Assembly: GCF_011682045.1 (NCBI RefSeq)
Contig: NZ_VVIW01000006.1
Location: forward strand, 62,001-126,000
Source of the DNA: Massilia aquatica
GTDB taxonomy: Bacteria > Pseudomonadota > Gammaproteobacteria > Burkholderiales > Burkholderiaceae_D
Length of the DNA: 64,000 nucleotides
Direction: 5' to 3'
Positions 25,173-34,215 of the stretch are shown here, in pieces. The position numbers and the translations under genes were made by a program. Under the pieces are notes generated by a model, which had not been told where the DNA came from, did not search any database, and saw nothing but the letters and a program-made list of their open reading frames with translations. Positions within the stretch are counted from its first letter, which is position 1. Each line of letters opens with the position of its first letter.

Positions 25173-28100
25173 TTAGAGTGACCCACTTAAAATTTTCGTG
25201 ACGAAACCAACGCCTTTACGGGCGGGACTGCTATAAACAACGGAAAGGGTGACTTTGGCGCCAACTGGTATTGTACCATTGCTAACAGTCATATATGGCT
25301 CAGTTCCCAACATTCCAGTCCTTGTAGCAACAGTTACGCCCGGAGTGAGTGCCGAAAATACAACATGGACCGGGCCCGTGATGGGCGCGTTGCTGTTGTT
25401 GGTGATGGTCAGGGTGCCGCTGTAGGTGTTCTTGAAAATATCCACCCGCAAGCCCGAACCGGTAACGGCGACACTGGAGGTGATGTCGGCATAGGCCGGC
25501 GCCAGGTTCAGCGCCACCACCACCGGATCGTGATCCGAGGAACGGAAAGCGTCATTCTTGAACAGGGCCTGGGCGGCGGCGCTCTTGGCGTCGGTGTTGT
25601 AGTCGATCACGGTCGGTTCATCCGCATTGGTATGCCATTCGGTGGCGCCGACGACCTGGGCGTCGAGCGAGGCGCTGGCCAGCGCATGGTCGAGGTAGCC
25701 GCTTTCGCCATCGAAGACGTAGGAGTAAGGAATGCCGCTTGGCCGCACGAAGCGCTCGAGCTGGTTGACCAGGCCGGCCTGGTTGAGCAGGTGGATCGGA
25801 TCTTCGAAGCCGTGCGCATTCATGTCGCCGATGACCAGCACGTCCGGGTCGCCCGCGGCGGCCACCACTTGCGGAATGAAATAGCCGGCCAGGCGCTGCG
25901 CCTGCAGCACGCGGGTGGCGTTGTTGCAGCTCTGGCCATCGCCCAGGTCGGCATTGGCGCCGGAACCGCAGCCGCCCTTCGACTTGAGGTGGTTGACGAT
26001 CACCGAAAATTTGGCGCCGTTGGCCGCCTTGAAGGTCTGCGCCATCGGCGGACGGTTGTTGACGGCGTCGCCGTCGGACAGCGCGCCGCCCACCGGCGCG
26101 ACCTTGGCCGGCTTGTAGATCATCGCCACCCGGATCGCATCGGTGCCGGTGGTGGCCGGCTTGGGCACGTAGGCATAGGTCTCGAAGCCGGTCGCCGCGT
26201 TGAGCTGCTTGACCAGATAGTCGACCGCGATGTCGTCGTTGTTCTGGATTTCCATCAAACCGACCACATCGGCGTCGATGGCTTTCAGTTCACCCACGAT
26301 CTTGTCGCGCTGGCGCACAAATTCGGGCATGTTGTCGGCGCCACGGCAATTCGATGGACGCGTGGTCGAGCCGACCTTGCAGCCCTGCCCCGTGCGGCCC
26401 CAGGCATCGGCGCCGTCGAGGAAGGTGGTGAAGAAGTTGAGCACGTTGGCGCTGGCCACCTTGACGTTACCAACCGGCAGTTCCGGTGCCGCCAGGCGCG
26501 GATTGCTACGCGTAAACGACGGCGCCATGGTCGGCTGGATCTTGAAAGCCGTGCGCCCGCCGCCGATGGCGCCGAAGTCGACCACGCCGACCAGGTTGCT
26601 GACCGTGTCCCCGGCGCGCACCGTGCCATCCTGGCCCAGGTAAGGAATGCCCGAGCAGGCCACCACGTCGGCGCACGGCGGGGTGGCGGCCGGCGGAGCG
26701 ATGAACCAGCTGTCATCGAGCACCAGTTCGTTGCTGGCGTTGGACGCCGCCAGCGCCAGCGCTTCCGGCGTACCCGGACGGAAACGGTTGGTCGCGGTTT
26801 CGCGGCGGCCCACCGACAAGGTCAGCTCGCCCCGGTCGCCCAGGTAATTGGTCTGGTTGACGGTCAGGGCGTTGCTGATATTGACCAGCATCGCCTCAAA
26901 GCGCGCCAGGTCCATGCCCGGCACGAAAGCGATGTTGGCCGGCGTGACGCTGTTGCCGCTAGCGAGTACATCGGTGCCGGTGACATCCTTCATTTCGGTG
27001 TAGGTGCGCAGCGCGCCGGTCGGCTTGTACTCGACGATGGTGCCTTTCACGCGCACCAGGTCGCCCACGGCCACGGTTGGCGCGGTGCCGGTGAACACGA
27101 ACAGGCCGTCCGAGGTGGACGGATCGCCGTCGCCGTTGGCATCCTGGATGAAGTAGCCGTTCGACACCTTGTGGGTGACCACGCCTTCGGTGCTCACGCT
27201 GACATTGGCGAACGGGCTGGCAGCACCCGCGCCCTGGATCTGCGGAATGGTGGCCGCGCCCGAAACGCTGACATTGACCGGGCAGGTCGCTTCCTGGCCG
27301 GCATTATTGGTAAAACGAATCACCAGCGGATAGCTGCCCGAGGCCAGGCTTGCTGCCCCCTGCAGGTTGACGCTGGCGGAGCCGCCATTGGCGCTCGCCG
27401 CCACCAGGCTGCCCAGGCTGATGCCGGGCACGCTGCCGCTGGCGATGACGGCGCCGTTGACGATGCTGTCTTCATCCGAGGCGCGCAGCAAGACCGCGCC
27501 CGGCTTGCCCTGTTCCAGGGCCAGGCTGGCCGGGCAGACCGGCACGATCGGCTTGGCTTGCGGCACGGTGGCGCCGCAGGTATTGCGGGCCGAGGCGCTG
27601 GTGCGCGGGGCCGGCGCGCCGGTGGCGAAGTCGACGCTGTTGTCGTCGCTGTCGGCGCAGCCGCCGTTGGCGCGGAACAGGGCCAGCGAGGCCGACATGG
27701 CCGGTGCGCGCGTGCCTTCGGCGCCATTGGCGGTGCCGAAACCAACCAGGTCGGCGATGTTCTCGCCGGTCGGGGTGGCGCCGCTGAGGGTGGTGGTATC
27801 GCGCACCAGCGCGACCTTGCCGGTGGTTCCCGACATGTTAAAGCCGCTTTGCGGCACGATGACCGGGCCTGGCAGCGCGCTCTGGCCGGTGCCGCCGCTC
27901 TGCTGCTGGATCAGGATGTACTGGCCCGGTTCGACGGTAAAGGTCGGCAAGGCCGACTTGCCGCTCCAGGCGCCGGTGCTGGTGGCCGAGCCGTACTGCA
28001 GGCTCCACCCTTCGGCGGTGACTGCGGCGCTGCCACGGTTGAAGATTTCGATGTAGTCGTGCGTAAAGAACGTGGTGTTGGCGTTACCGCCGGCGCCGTA

Positions 28101-28220
28101 CAGCTGGCTGATCACCAGGTCGGGCGAGCCCGCCATGGCGGGAGCGGCAAAACCTGCCATCAGAGCGGCCAGCACGGTGAGCCGGCCTGGGCCGGGGATG
28201 GTTGCTACGAGCTTTTTCAT
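25173..28220 (-). CDS. ExeM/NucH family extracellular endonuclease
   Basis: A 1015-residue secreted nuclease. Residues 1-30 form a signal peptide (cleavage near AMA-GS). Then follow a lamin-tail-like domain (LVISQLYGAGGNANTTFFTHDYIEIFNRG), an Ig-like region and OB-fold-like DNase accessory domains (FVFTGTAPTVAVGDLVRVKGT). The endonuclease/exonuclease/phosphatase domain spans about 586-907, with catalytic motifs LMEIQNND, IGDMNAHGFED and SSDHDPVVV. The last 100 residues form an Ig-like beta domain. ExeM/NucH nucleases degrade extracellular DNA and affect biofilms. No PEP-CTERM tail is present, so type II secretion is the likely route. ATG 28220 has AGGAAG upstream. Confidence 0.92.
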   Translation of the reverse strand: MKKLVATIPGPGRLTVLAALMAGFAAPAMAGSPDLVISQLYGAGGNANTTFFTHDYIEIFNRGSAAVTAEGWSLQYGSATSTGAWSGKSALPTFTVEPGQYILIQQQSGGTGQSALPGPVIVPQSGFNMSGTTGKVALVRDTTTLSGATPTGENIADLVGFGTANGAEGTRAPAMSASLALFRANGGCADSDDNSVDFATGAPAPRTSASARNTCGATVPQAKPIVPVCPASLALEQGKPGAVLLRASDEDSIVNGAVIASGSVPGISLGSLVAASANGGSASVNLQGAASLASGSYPLVIRFTNNAGQEATCPVNVSVSGAATIPQIQGAGAASPFANVSVSTEGVVTHKVSNGYFIQDANGDGDPSTSDGLFVFTGTAPTVAVGDLVRVKGTIVEYKPTGALRTYTEMKDVTGTDVLASGNSVTPANIAFVPGMDLARFEAMLVNISNALTVNQTNYLGDRGELTLSVGRRETATNRFRPGTPEALALAASNASNELVLDDSWFIAPPAATPPCADVVACSGIPYLGQDGTVRAGDTVSNLVGVVDFGAIGGGRTAFKIQPTMAPSFTRSNPRLAAPELPVGNVKVASANVLNFFTTFLDGADAWGRTGQGCKVGSTTRPSNCRGADNMPEFVRQRDKIVGELKAIDADVVGLMEIQNNDDIAVDYLVKQLNAATGFETYAYVPKPATTGTDAIRVAMIYKPAKVAPVGGALSDGDAVNNRPPMAQTFKAANGAKFSVIVNHLKSKGGCGSGANADLGDGQSCNNATRVLQAQRLAGYFIPQVVAAAGDPDVLVIGDMNAHGFEDPIHLLNQAGLVNQLERFVRPSGIPYSYVFDGESGYLDHALASASLDAQVVGATEWHTNADEPTVIDYNTDAKSAAAQALFKNDAFRSSDHDPVVVALNLAPAYADITSSVAVTGSGLRVDIFKNTYSGTLTITNNSNAPITGPVHVVFSALTPGVTVATRTGMLGTEPYMTVSNGTIPVGAKVTLSVVYSSPARKGVGFVTKILSGSL

Positions 28221-28467
28221 CGAAACTTCCTGAGTGGAATAAGGGGGCGTCGTCATTATCATGCCGACTACGGACATGCATGTTCTATGTTAGCAAAAAG
28301 TATTCTTCCATAGTAAATTTCATCATAGTTGTGATAAATGACAACATGATGACGAGGACGACTGGTGTGGATGCTATCGATGACAGCGGCGGCATGCCGG
28401 GCGACCAGCTTACCCGCCCTGGCGGGCAAGGCGACTGTTTAGCGCAAGCGTGCGCGGTGGCCGGACA

Positions 28468-28965
28468 TCAATCGTTCCAGCCACGGCAGGTCAACTGGCG
28501 CGCGGCGTAGATCCCGGCCAGCCCGGCCGCGATCCCGAGTTCGCGGGCGTAGGCCGGGTCAAGGCAGGCCGAGCGATCCCAGGAAAACACGTCCAGGCGG
28601 CCATCCGGCAGTTTGTTCGCCACGATAAACACATCGATCGCCCTGATCGGGGTCGCGCTCATGGTCAGCGTGACCGTCGGCGGCGGCGCCGGCAGATCGC
28701 CAAGCAAGACCTCGAGCACGCTCATGGGCGAGACCGTATCACTGCAAAAAACGATCCTGCCGGACGCGGCCGGAAAGCGCGCAGCGCACTTGGGACTTCC
28801 CTCCTCCCCCTCATGAAACGACGCCAGGCGCGCCTTGAACAGGACGATATCGGGCGGCGAGCGCTCCTCGGCCACGGCGGGGAGGCACAGGGCCAGCATG
28901 GCCCACAGGAATGCCAGGATCAGACGGCCGCCGCTCACGCACCGCCCCACGCGCTCAGCGTCCAT
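28468..28965 (-). CDS. Hypothetical secreted protein
   Basis: A 165-residue protein with an uncleaved-like or late signal segment (RLILAFLWAMLALCLPAVA) at residues 15-33. The mature part has four cysteines and no domain that I recognise. Its start overlaps the end of the TIGR03790-like gene by 11 nt, which supports translation as a pair. It could interact with that protein. Confidence 0.65.
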   Translation of the reverse strand: MDAERVGRCVSGGRLILAFLWAMLALCLPAVAEERSPPDIVLFKARLASFHEGEEGSPKCAARFPAASGRIVFCSDTVSPMSVLEVLLGDLPAPPPTVTLTMSATPIRAIDVFIVANKLPDGRLDVFSWDRSACLDPAYARELGIAAGLAGIYAARQLTCRGWND

Positions 28966-29977
28966 ACGGCGCCGCCAGCGGTTCGCCGATGAACACTCCC
29001 TGGGTCGGCCACGCCACGCTGCGCCAGTAGGCCTCGATGGCGGTGCTGCCGCTCAGGTAATGCTTGAGCAGGACGCTGGGATGGGGAAACTTTTGCCAGT
29101 GGTTGCAGGGCTCGCTGACGCTGCCGTAGCTGGCCGTGGCGCCCGCTTCAAGCCAGCGCAGGCTGCTCATCTGGCTGGTGCCGTACAGGTCGCCGCCGAA
29201 GGAAGTCAGGTGGTCGGCCAGCGCGCCCGGCAGGAACTTGACGCTGTCGAGCTTGTCGACCTTGGCCATGCCGGTCTGGTACACCATGATGTCGCTCACG
29301 CCGTCGAGCGCGTCGCTGTGCAGGGTCTTGGTGCGGATCTTTTTGGCGGCAATCTGTCCGTCGCGCGGAAACAGCTCGGCCCGCGAATTGCGCGCCGCCT
29401 GCGAGGTCACCAGGTAATACGCGGTGGCGTTCGGGACCCGGAAGCCGCTCGCCACGCCGCGGTCGATCAGGGCCTTGGCCTGCGCCACCGAGTCGGTTGG
29501 CAGCAGCATCGACAGGCGCATGCGGAAGTCGGCCAGCGGCTGGACCGAGGTGGCGTTGAAGTAGGCGCTGGGGCGGCTGGCGGCGCAGGTGTTGCTGCAC
29601 TGGCCGGCATCGAAACCCATGCTGTAGGCGGCCGTGATGGCGTTGCATTCGACCGCGTAGGGCGCGGTCCAGACCATCAGCACGGCTTCGATGCCGGGCG
29701 GAAGCTGGCTGTCGATCCGTTCTTTCAAGGCGCTGAAGGCGGCAGCGTCGAGCCGCTGCGGCTTGCCGGGAATATGTACGTGGATGACGTTGGCGGCCGG
29801 AATGCCACGCGCCTTGCGGTAATACGCGGCAATCGCCACGCTGTTCGGTTCAGCGTCGTTGACGACCAGCGCCAGCTGGCTGGGCCGCAGGCGCGGCGCC
29901 GCGGCGCCCTGGGCGCCGGCCTGGCCGGTGGCGCCCATCAGGGCAAGGGTCAGGAACAGTGCTGCGCGCAGGGTCAT
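28955..29977 (-). CDS. TIGR03790 family secreted protein
   Basis: A 340-residue exported protein of unknown function. It has a signal peptide (cleavage near GAQ-GA), then LVVNDAEPNSVAIAAYYRKARGIPAANVIHV. This opening (a sentence-like 'surviving' processive motif with Y-x-x-x-R-x-IP-x-x-N) is what I recall for the TIGR03790 family. The C-terminal HYLSGSTAIEAYWRSVAWPTQGVFIGEPLAAPY is also typical. The family is scattered in proteobacteria and planctomycetes, sometimes with exosortase systems. The lipoprotein gene lies 49 bp upstream. Confidence 0.75.
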   Translation of the reverse strand: MTLRAALFLTLALMGATGQAGAQGAAAPRLRPSQLALVVNDAEPNSVAIAAYYRKARGIPAANVIHVHIPGKPQRLDAAAFSALKERIDSQLPPGIEAVLMVWTAPYAVECNAITAAYSMGFDAGQCSNTCAASRPSAYFNATSVQPLADFRMRLSMLLPTDSVAQAKALIDRGVASGFRVPNATAYYLVTSQAARNSRAELFPRDGQIAAKKIRTKTLHSDALDGVSDIMVYQTGMAKVDKLDSVKFLPGALADHLTSFGGDLYGTSQMSSLRWLEAGATASYGSVSEPCNHWQKFPHPSVLLKHYLSGSTAIEAYWRSVAWPTQGVFIGEPLAAPYGR

Positions 29978-30026
29978 GGAGTGGCCAGGAATCGGTTAGG
30001 CGGGACCGCTTGCCCCGCAGCGCCGA

Positions 30027-30461
30027 TTATAGCGCCTGGCCGGGCGGCGCTGCGGTCGCGCCGGGCTGGGCCGCACCGCACTCGGCCGGGCGGGCCGGGT
30101 CGGGCGCGCCATCGCAGGCCGGCTGTGCCGGGAGAGCCCCCGCCGCGCCCTGCTCGCGCAAATGCTCGGGACGTTCTTGCGCGCGGCGCCGCATCTCGAT
30201 CGAGAAGGCCTGCTCGTAGGGCACCATGCGCAGCTGCTCGGCTTCGCGCTCGGCCGGGCTGACCACCGGGGCGCTGCGCACCGCTGCGTCCTGGGCCGGG
30301 TTGCTGTCAATGATAGGCGTGGCGGGAGTTTGCTGCACTGCGGAATTTGAACGCGCTGACACGGTGATGGTTTCGTTGCCGGCCGGCTCGCCACCGCCGC
30401 AAGCGGTCAGTGCAACGAGTCCGGCGCACAGGATGGCGCGGTTGAATACGTTAAAAAACAT
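30027..30461 (-). CDS. Hypothetical lipoprotein
   Basis: A 144-residue protein with the lipobox LTAC followed by GGGEPAG (Cys at about residue 21). The mature part is low in complexity, rich in Pro/Ala/Gln/Glu, and probably disordered. An internal segment, QLRMVPYEQAFSIEMRRRAQERPEHL, may form a helix. No domain is recognised. It is the first gene of the group running to 28468 and may share its promoter. Confidence 0.65.
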   Translation of the reverse strand: MFFNVFNRAILCAGLVALTACGGGEPAGNETITVSARSNSAVQQTPATPIIDSNPAQDAAVRSAPVVSPAEREAEQLRMVPYEQAFSIEMRRRAQERPEHLREQGAAGALPAQPACDGAPDPARPAECGAAQPGATAAPPGQAL

Positions 30462-30742
30462 ACTTCCTCACATCGGATAAATTCGGATAACGGACCGAAT
30501 TCTATGCGTGGAGAAACAATTCTGCTGGGGAAATTTATTTCAGAATTTAACAAATTGATTATTTTTAACTATTTTAAACGACGTTGAGCGAATTTGCAGG
30601 AACGTATGCCGAATATATCCTTCAGGAAACATAAAAAATTTTCTGGAAATGTCAATTTAAGGACACGGAAAAAGCCATAATTTGTAACTAAGTGTGTTTA
30701 GCAACATTTTTCGCGGCAGACCACGTAGAAATCAAAATATCA
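30462..30742. other. AT-rich intergenic region
   Basis: This roughly 280-bp stretch is strikingly AT-rich compared with its surroundings and carries no convincing gene. The part nearest 30461 probably contains the promoter for the leftward lipoprotein group. The composition change and the adjacent duplicated sequence hint at acquired DNA. Confidence 0.5.
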
Positions 30743-30950
30743 TCTCTATTGCAACGCAGCATTGAACTTGTCTGACAACCAATCCAGAAGCGACGAATGG
30801 CGTTCCAGCATAAAAAAGGGAAGTCGCAGCTCCCCCCTCGCCTCGCCACCAACGCGCTCAGGCGCTGGTAAATATCGTCGAAGCAAACGAACTCCCTCTA
30901 CCTTGCCGAGTCGGTCCCAGTCATTCCCAATGATGAGCATCAAGACGAGG
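30743..30950 (-). pseudogene. Decayed copy of the manC 3' end and its terminator
   Basis: Positions 30743-30890 align clearly with 31451-31601, the terminator region and last codons of the manC gene. Shared blocks include TTGCAAC, AACTTGTC(T/C)GACA, AAAAAAGGGA(A/G), CGCAGCTCCCCCC and AAATATC-TTCGAAGC-like sequence. On the minus strand the copy still reads LIIGNDWDRLGKVEGVR and then, after a frameshift, FDDIYQR. This parallels HIIEVQSGSYLGEDDIVRFEDIYQRA at the end of ManC. The terminator stem is also decayed. It is a non-functional remnant. Confidence 0.7.
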
Positions 30951-30996
30951 CCTTGTGCGGGTTGACTTTTCTCCGCATCAGAACAATGATCCCCCT

Positions 30997-31410
30997 ATGA
31001 CAGACCTCACCCGCCAGGAAGTCGATGCAAAGATTGCTGCTTTGGAAGCCAAAAATGCCACGTCCGAAGCCAGGGTCGATGCGCGGCTGGCAAACTTCGA
31101 CACCAGCGTGAAAACTGGCTTCGCTGAGCTGCGTACCAGCTTCGCAGAGCTGCGCACGGACATGGCCGCGCAGAACGGGAAAATTCAGACGCAGATGACA
31201 GAGTTGCGTGCCGAGATGCACAAGGGTACTGTCGATATCATCAAGTGGGTCATTGGGGTCGGCCTGGCCAGTATCGGCGCAATGTTCACCATCTCAAGAA
31301 TGACCGAGAAGCCACCGGCCCAAGCGGCAGCACAAGCCGCGCCGTTCATCATCACGATCCCGCAGGCCGCCACGCCGGCAACCACGCCGGTGCCCGTGCC
31401 AACGAAGTAG
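30997..31410 (+). CDS. Small coiled-coil protein with one C-terminal membrane segment
   Basis: A 137-residue protein. Residues 1-80 form a predicted coiled coil with an Ala/Glu/Arg heptad pattern, including the repeated FAELRTSFAELRTDM. One hydrophobic segment (IIKWVIGVGLASIGAMFTI) at about 85-105 is followed by a Pro/Ala-rich tail. I do not recognise a named family; the layout recalls phage- or plasmid-type coiled-coil membrane proteins. It is the only plus-strand gene in a long minus-strand region and is bracketed by the duplicated manC 3' ends. There is no good ribosome binding site at ATG 30997; an upstream GTG at 30955 is possible. Confidence 0.65.
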   Translation: MTDLTRQEVDAKIAALEAKNATSEARVDARLANFDTSVKTGFAELRTSFAELRTDMAAQNGKIQTQMTELRAEMHKGTVDIIKWVIGVGLASIGAMFTISRMTEKPPAQAAAQAAPFIITIPQAATPATTPVPVPTK

Positions 31411-31450
31411 CCTGCCTCCCCCCAACAACCCGACAATGACGGAAAACACC

Positions 31451-31601
31451 TCTCTGTTGCAACACCGTATTTAACTTGTCCGACACCAATCCGGGCGGCG
31501 TCCAATCGCTGTCGACCACAAAAAAAGGGAGCCGCAGCTCCCCCCTTCCCTTCGCCAGCGCCGTGCTTACGCGCGCTGATAAATATCTTCGAAGCGCACG
31601 A
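31451..31601. repeat. Intact copy of the duplicated manC 3' end/terminator sequence
   Basis: This is the functional partner of the decayed copy at 30743-30890. It spans the last codons of manC, its terminator and about 65 bp beyond. Both copies have the same orientation, so they are direct repeats flanking the coiled-coil gene. Confidence 0.7.
31518..31546 (-). terminator. Rho-independent terminator of the EPS locus (after manC)
   Basis: GGGAGC (31527-31532) pairs with GCTCCC (31537-31542) around a CGCA loop. On the minus strand a run of seven or more T follows. It lies 21 nt after the manC stop and would end the long leftward EPS transcript. Confidence 0.88.
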
Positions 31602-32994
31602 TATCGTCCTCGCCCAGATAACTGCCCGACTGCACCTCGATGATGTGCAGCGGCACCTTACCCGGGTTTTCCAGGCGGTGGTTCATGCCGATCGGGATGT
31701 AGGTCGACTCGTTTTCCGACAACAGGCTCACCTTCTCGCCGCAGGTCACGCGCGCCGTGCCGCTCACCACCACCCAGTGCTCGGCCCGGTGATGATGCAT
31801 CTGCAAGGACAATTTCTCGCCCGGCTTGACGGTGATGCGCTTGACCTGGAAACGCTCGCCCGCGTCGATGCCCTCGTAATAGCCCCACGGGCGGTACACC
31901 CTGGTGTGATGCAGGTGCTCGGTACGCTCCTTGGACTTGAGGTGGTCAACAATCTGCTTGACCCGCTGCACCTGGTCCTTGTGCGCCACCAGCACCGCGT
32001 CGGGCGTTTCCACCACCACCAGGTCATTCACGCCGACCACGGCCACGATGCGGCTCTCGGCGCGCACCAGCGAATTGCTCACGCCATCGAGGTACACATC
32101 GCCGCGCTGCACGTTGCCCTGCGCATCCGCGCCACGGCCCTGCTGGACTTGCCACAGCGCCGACCAGGAACCGACATCGCTCCAGCCAATGTCGGCCGGC
32201 ACCACCACCGCGTGGCGGGTGCGCTCCATCACGGCGTAATCGATCGAGTCCGACGGGCAGCTCGAGAACGAGGCCTCGTCCAGGCGGCAGAAATCGAGAT
32301 CGCGGTAGCCCAGCCGCACAGCCGCTTCGGCCGCCACGGCAATCGCCGGGGCGAATTCGCCCAGCTCGCGCAGATAGCCTTCGGCGCGGAACAGGAACAT
32401 GCCGCTGTTCCAGTAATAGCCGCCGTCGGCAAGGAACTCTTCGGCGGTGGCGCGGTCGGGTTTTTCGACAAAACGGTCGACCTGGTAGGCATCGGCGGAG
32501 CCGGCGGCCAGCGCGCCACGGTGGATGTAGCCGTAGCCGGTTTCGGGCGCCTGCGGCACGATGCCGAAAGTGGCCAGGGCGCCATCGGCCACCAGGGTGG
32601 CGGCCTGGGCCACCGCTGCGGCGAACGGCACGTTCTTGTCGATCACATGGTCGGCCGGCAGCACCAGCATGACCGCGTCCGGATCGATGGCGCGCAGGTA
32701 ATTGGCGGCGGCGGCCACCGCCGGCGCGGTATTGCGGCCCACCGGTTCGAGCAGGATGCCGAGCGGGGTGACGCCGATTTCGCGCAGCTGCTCGGCCACC
32801 AGGAAGCGGTGCTCGTTGCCGCACACCACCAGCGGCGCCATCAGCTCGGGCCAGCCGGCCACGCGCAGGACAGTATCTTGCAACATGGTCTTGTCGGTTA
32901 CCAGCGGCAGCAGCTGCTTGGGCAGCACCGCGCGCGACAGGGGCCACAGGCGCGTTCCCGCGCCACCGGACAGGATCACTGGGTAGATTTTCAT
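31567..32994 (-). CDS. manC: Mannose-1-phosphate guanylyltransferase / mannose-6-phosphate isomerase
   Basis: A 475-residue bifunctional cytosolic enzyme of the AlgA/ManC/CpsB type, usual length. The N-terminal nucleotidyltransferase has the LSGGAGTRLWPLSR signature, the KQLLPLV segment and the FVEKPD motif, and makes GDP-mannose from mannose-1-phosphate and GTP. The C-terminal cupin (from about residue 350), with RPWGYYEGIDAGERFQVKRI and QMHHHRAEHWVVVSGTA, binds a metal for phosphomannose isomerisation. It is the last gene of the EPS locus. GDP-mannose suggests mannose or fucose in the polymer. Confidence 0.96.
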   Translation of the reverse strand: MKIYPVILSGGAGTRLWPLSRAVLPKQLLPLVTDKTMLQDTVLRVAGWPELMAPLVVCGNEHRFLVAEQLREIGVTPLGILLEPVGRNTAPAVAAAANYLRAIDPDAVMLVLPADHVIDKNVPFAAAVAQAATLVADGALATFGIVPQAPETGYGYIHRGALAAGSADAYQVDRFVEKPDRATAEEFLADGGYYWNSGMFLFRAEGYLRELGEFAPAIAVAAEAAVRLGYRDLDFCRLDEASFSSCPSDSIDYAVMERTRHAVVVPADIGWSDVGSWSALWQVQQGRGADAQGNVQRGDVYLDGVSNSLVRAESRIVAVVGVNDLVVVETPDAVLVAHKDQVQRVKQIVDHLKSKERTEHLHHTRVYRPWGYYEGIDAGERFQVKRITVKPGEKLSLQMHHHRAEHWVVVSGTARVTCGEKVSLLSENESTYIPIGMNHRLENPGKVPLHIIEVQSGSYLGEDDIVRFEDIYQRA

Positions 32995-33048
32995 TGCATC
33001 TCTTTCAAGTCGTTTTTATACCGCTGTTTTTATGTACTGCCGTTATGT

Positions 33049-34194
33049 TTACTTCACCGTTTCCAGCGGCGCATCGCCGCGCCGGGTAAAGCGGCGGTCG
33101 CGCGCGTTGACCCACTCGTCGGACGCATAGTCCGACACGTGCTTCATTTCGCCGGCCCGGTCCACACTGTAATCCTTAAAGACGATCATTTCATCTAAAG
33201 TTACATCGCGCAAGACCCGTGTGTATTCGAACAACACACTGCGGACCACCTTCGCGCCCGAGCAGATGTGGCTGCCGTGCCCGATCCAGCTCGGCCCGAT
33301 GATGGTGGCGCCCGCTTCCACGCAGGCGCCCGAGCCGATGTAGACCGGCCCTTCGATGGTCGTGCCTTCCCACTCGATGCGGGTGTTCAGGCCAACCCAC
33401 AGGCCGTCTTCAACCTGGATGCCGGGCACGTCCATGTGGGCGACTTCGCCCAGCAGCACGTTTTGCAGGGTCTGCCAATAGTCGGACACGCTGCCAATGT
33501 CGATCCAGTTGAAGCCGCGCGTCTGCGCATAGAACGGCATGCCTTCCTTGGCCAGCAGCGGGAACAGTTCGGAGCCGATGTCGAACGGCACGCCGGTCGG
33601 AATCAGGTCGATCACCTGCGGCTCGAAAATATAGATACCGGTGCTGATGAAGTTCGACTTGGCTTCGGCCTCGGACGGCTTTTCCTGGAACTCGGTGATG
33701 CGGCCATCCTTGTCGGTGACCACCACGCCGTAGCTCGATACCTTATCCCACGGCACTTCCTTGGTGATGACCGAACACAGCGCGCCCTTGCGGCGGTGCT
33801 CGAACAGGGCCGACTTGAGGTCGAGGTCGATCAGGGCGTCGCCGCACAGCACGATGGTGGTGTCGTCGAAGAAGCCGCCGAATTCCTGGATCTTCTTCAT
33901 GCCGCCGGCCGAGCCGATCGGCTGCGGCACGACTTCGCCTTCATCGTTGGTATAGCCTTCGAAGGAGTAACCGATCTGGACCCCGAACTGGTGGCCTTCG
34001 CCGAAGTATTCTTCGATCTTTTCGTGCAGGTAGCTGACATTGACCATGATCTCGGTCACGCCGTACTTGGCCAGGTGTTCCACCAGGTAAGCCATCACCG
34101 GCTTGCCCAGGATCGGAATCATCGGCTTGGGCAGATCATAGGTCAGGGGACGCACACGGGTGCCTTTACCAGCGGCCAGGATCATCGCTTTCAT
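33049..34194 (-). CDS. NDP-sugar pyrophosphorylase with left-handed beta-helix domain
   Basis: A 381-residue sugar-phosphate nucleotidyltransferase. The Rossmann-like domain starts AMILAAGKGTRVRPLTYDLPKPMIPI and contains the LCGDALIDLDL metal-binding Asp. The C-terminus has hexapeptide-like repeats (IEGPVYIGSGACVEAGATIIGPSWIGHGSHICSGA). It is most like mannose-1-phosphate guanylyltransferase / glucose-1-phosphate nucleotidyltransferase homologues of the GCD1 group; the sugar cannot be assigned. It lies 54 bp before manC and 21 bp after galE in the EPS operon. Confidence 0.9.
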   Translation of the reverse strand: MKAMILAAGKGTRVRPLTYDLPKPMIPILGKPVMAYLVEHLAKYGVTEIMVNVSYLHEKIEEYFGEGHQFGVQIGYSFEGYTNDEGEVVPQPIGSAGGMKKIQEFGGFFDDTTIVLCGDALIDLDLKSALFEHRRKGALCSVITKEVPWDKVSSYGVVVTDKDGRITEFQEKPSEAEAKSNFISTGIYIFEPQVIDLIPTGVPFDIGSELFPLLAKEGMPFYAQTRGFNWIDIGSVSDYWQTLQNVLLGEVAHMDVPGIQVEDGLWVGLNTRIEWEGTTIEGPVYIGSGACVEAGATIIGPSWIGHGSHICSGAKVVRSVLFEYTRVLRDVTLDEMIVFKDYSVDRAGEMKHVSDYASDEWVNARDRRFTRRGDAPLETVK

Positions 34195-34215
34195 GGGAGT
34201 TCTTTCGTTAAATTG

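Noticed and set aside
25365-28313. Open reading frame of 982 codons opposite the nuclease gene
   Set aside because: It is antisense to the ExeM/NucH gene, which carries complete catalytic motifs. The antisense protein has shadow-like composition.
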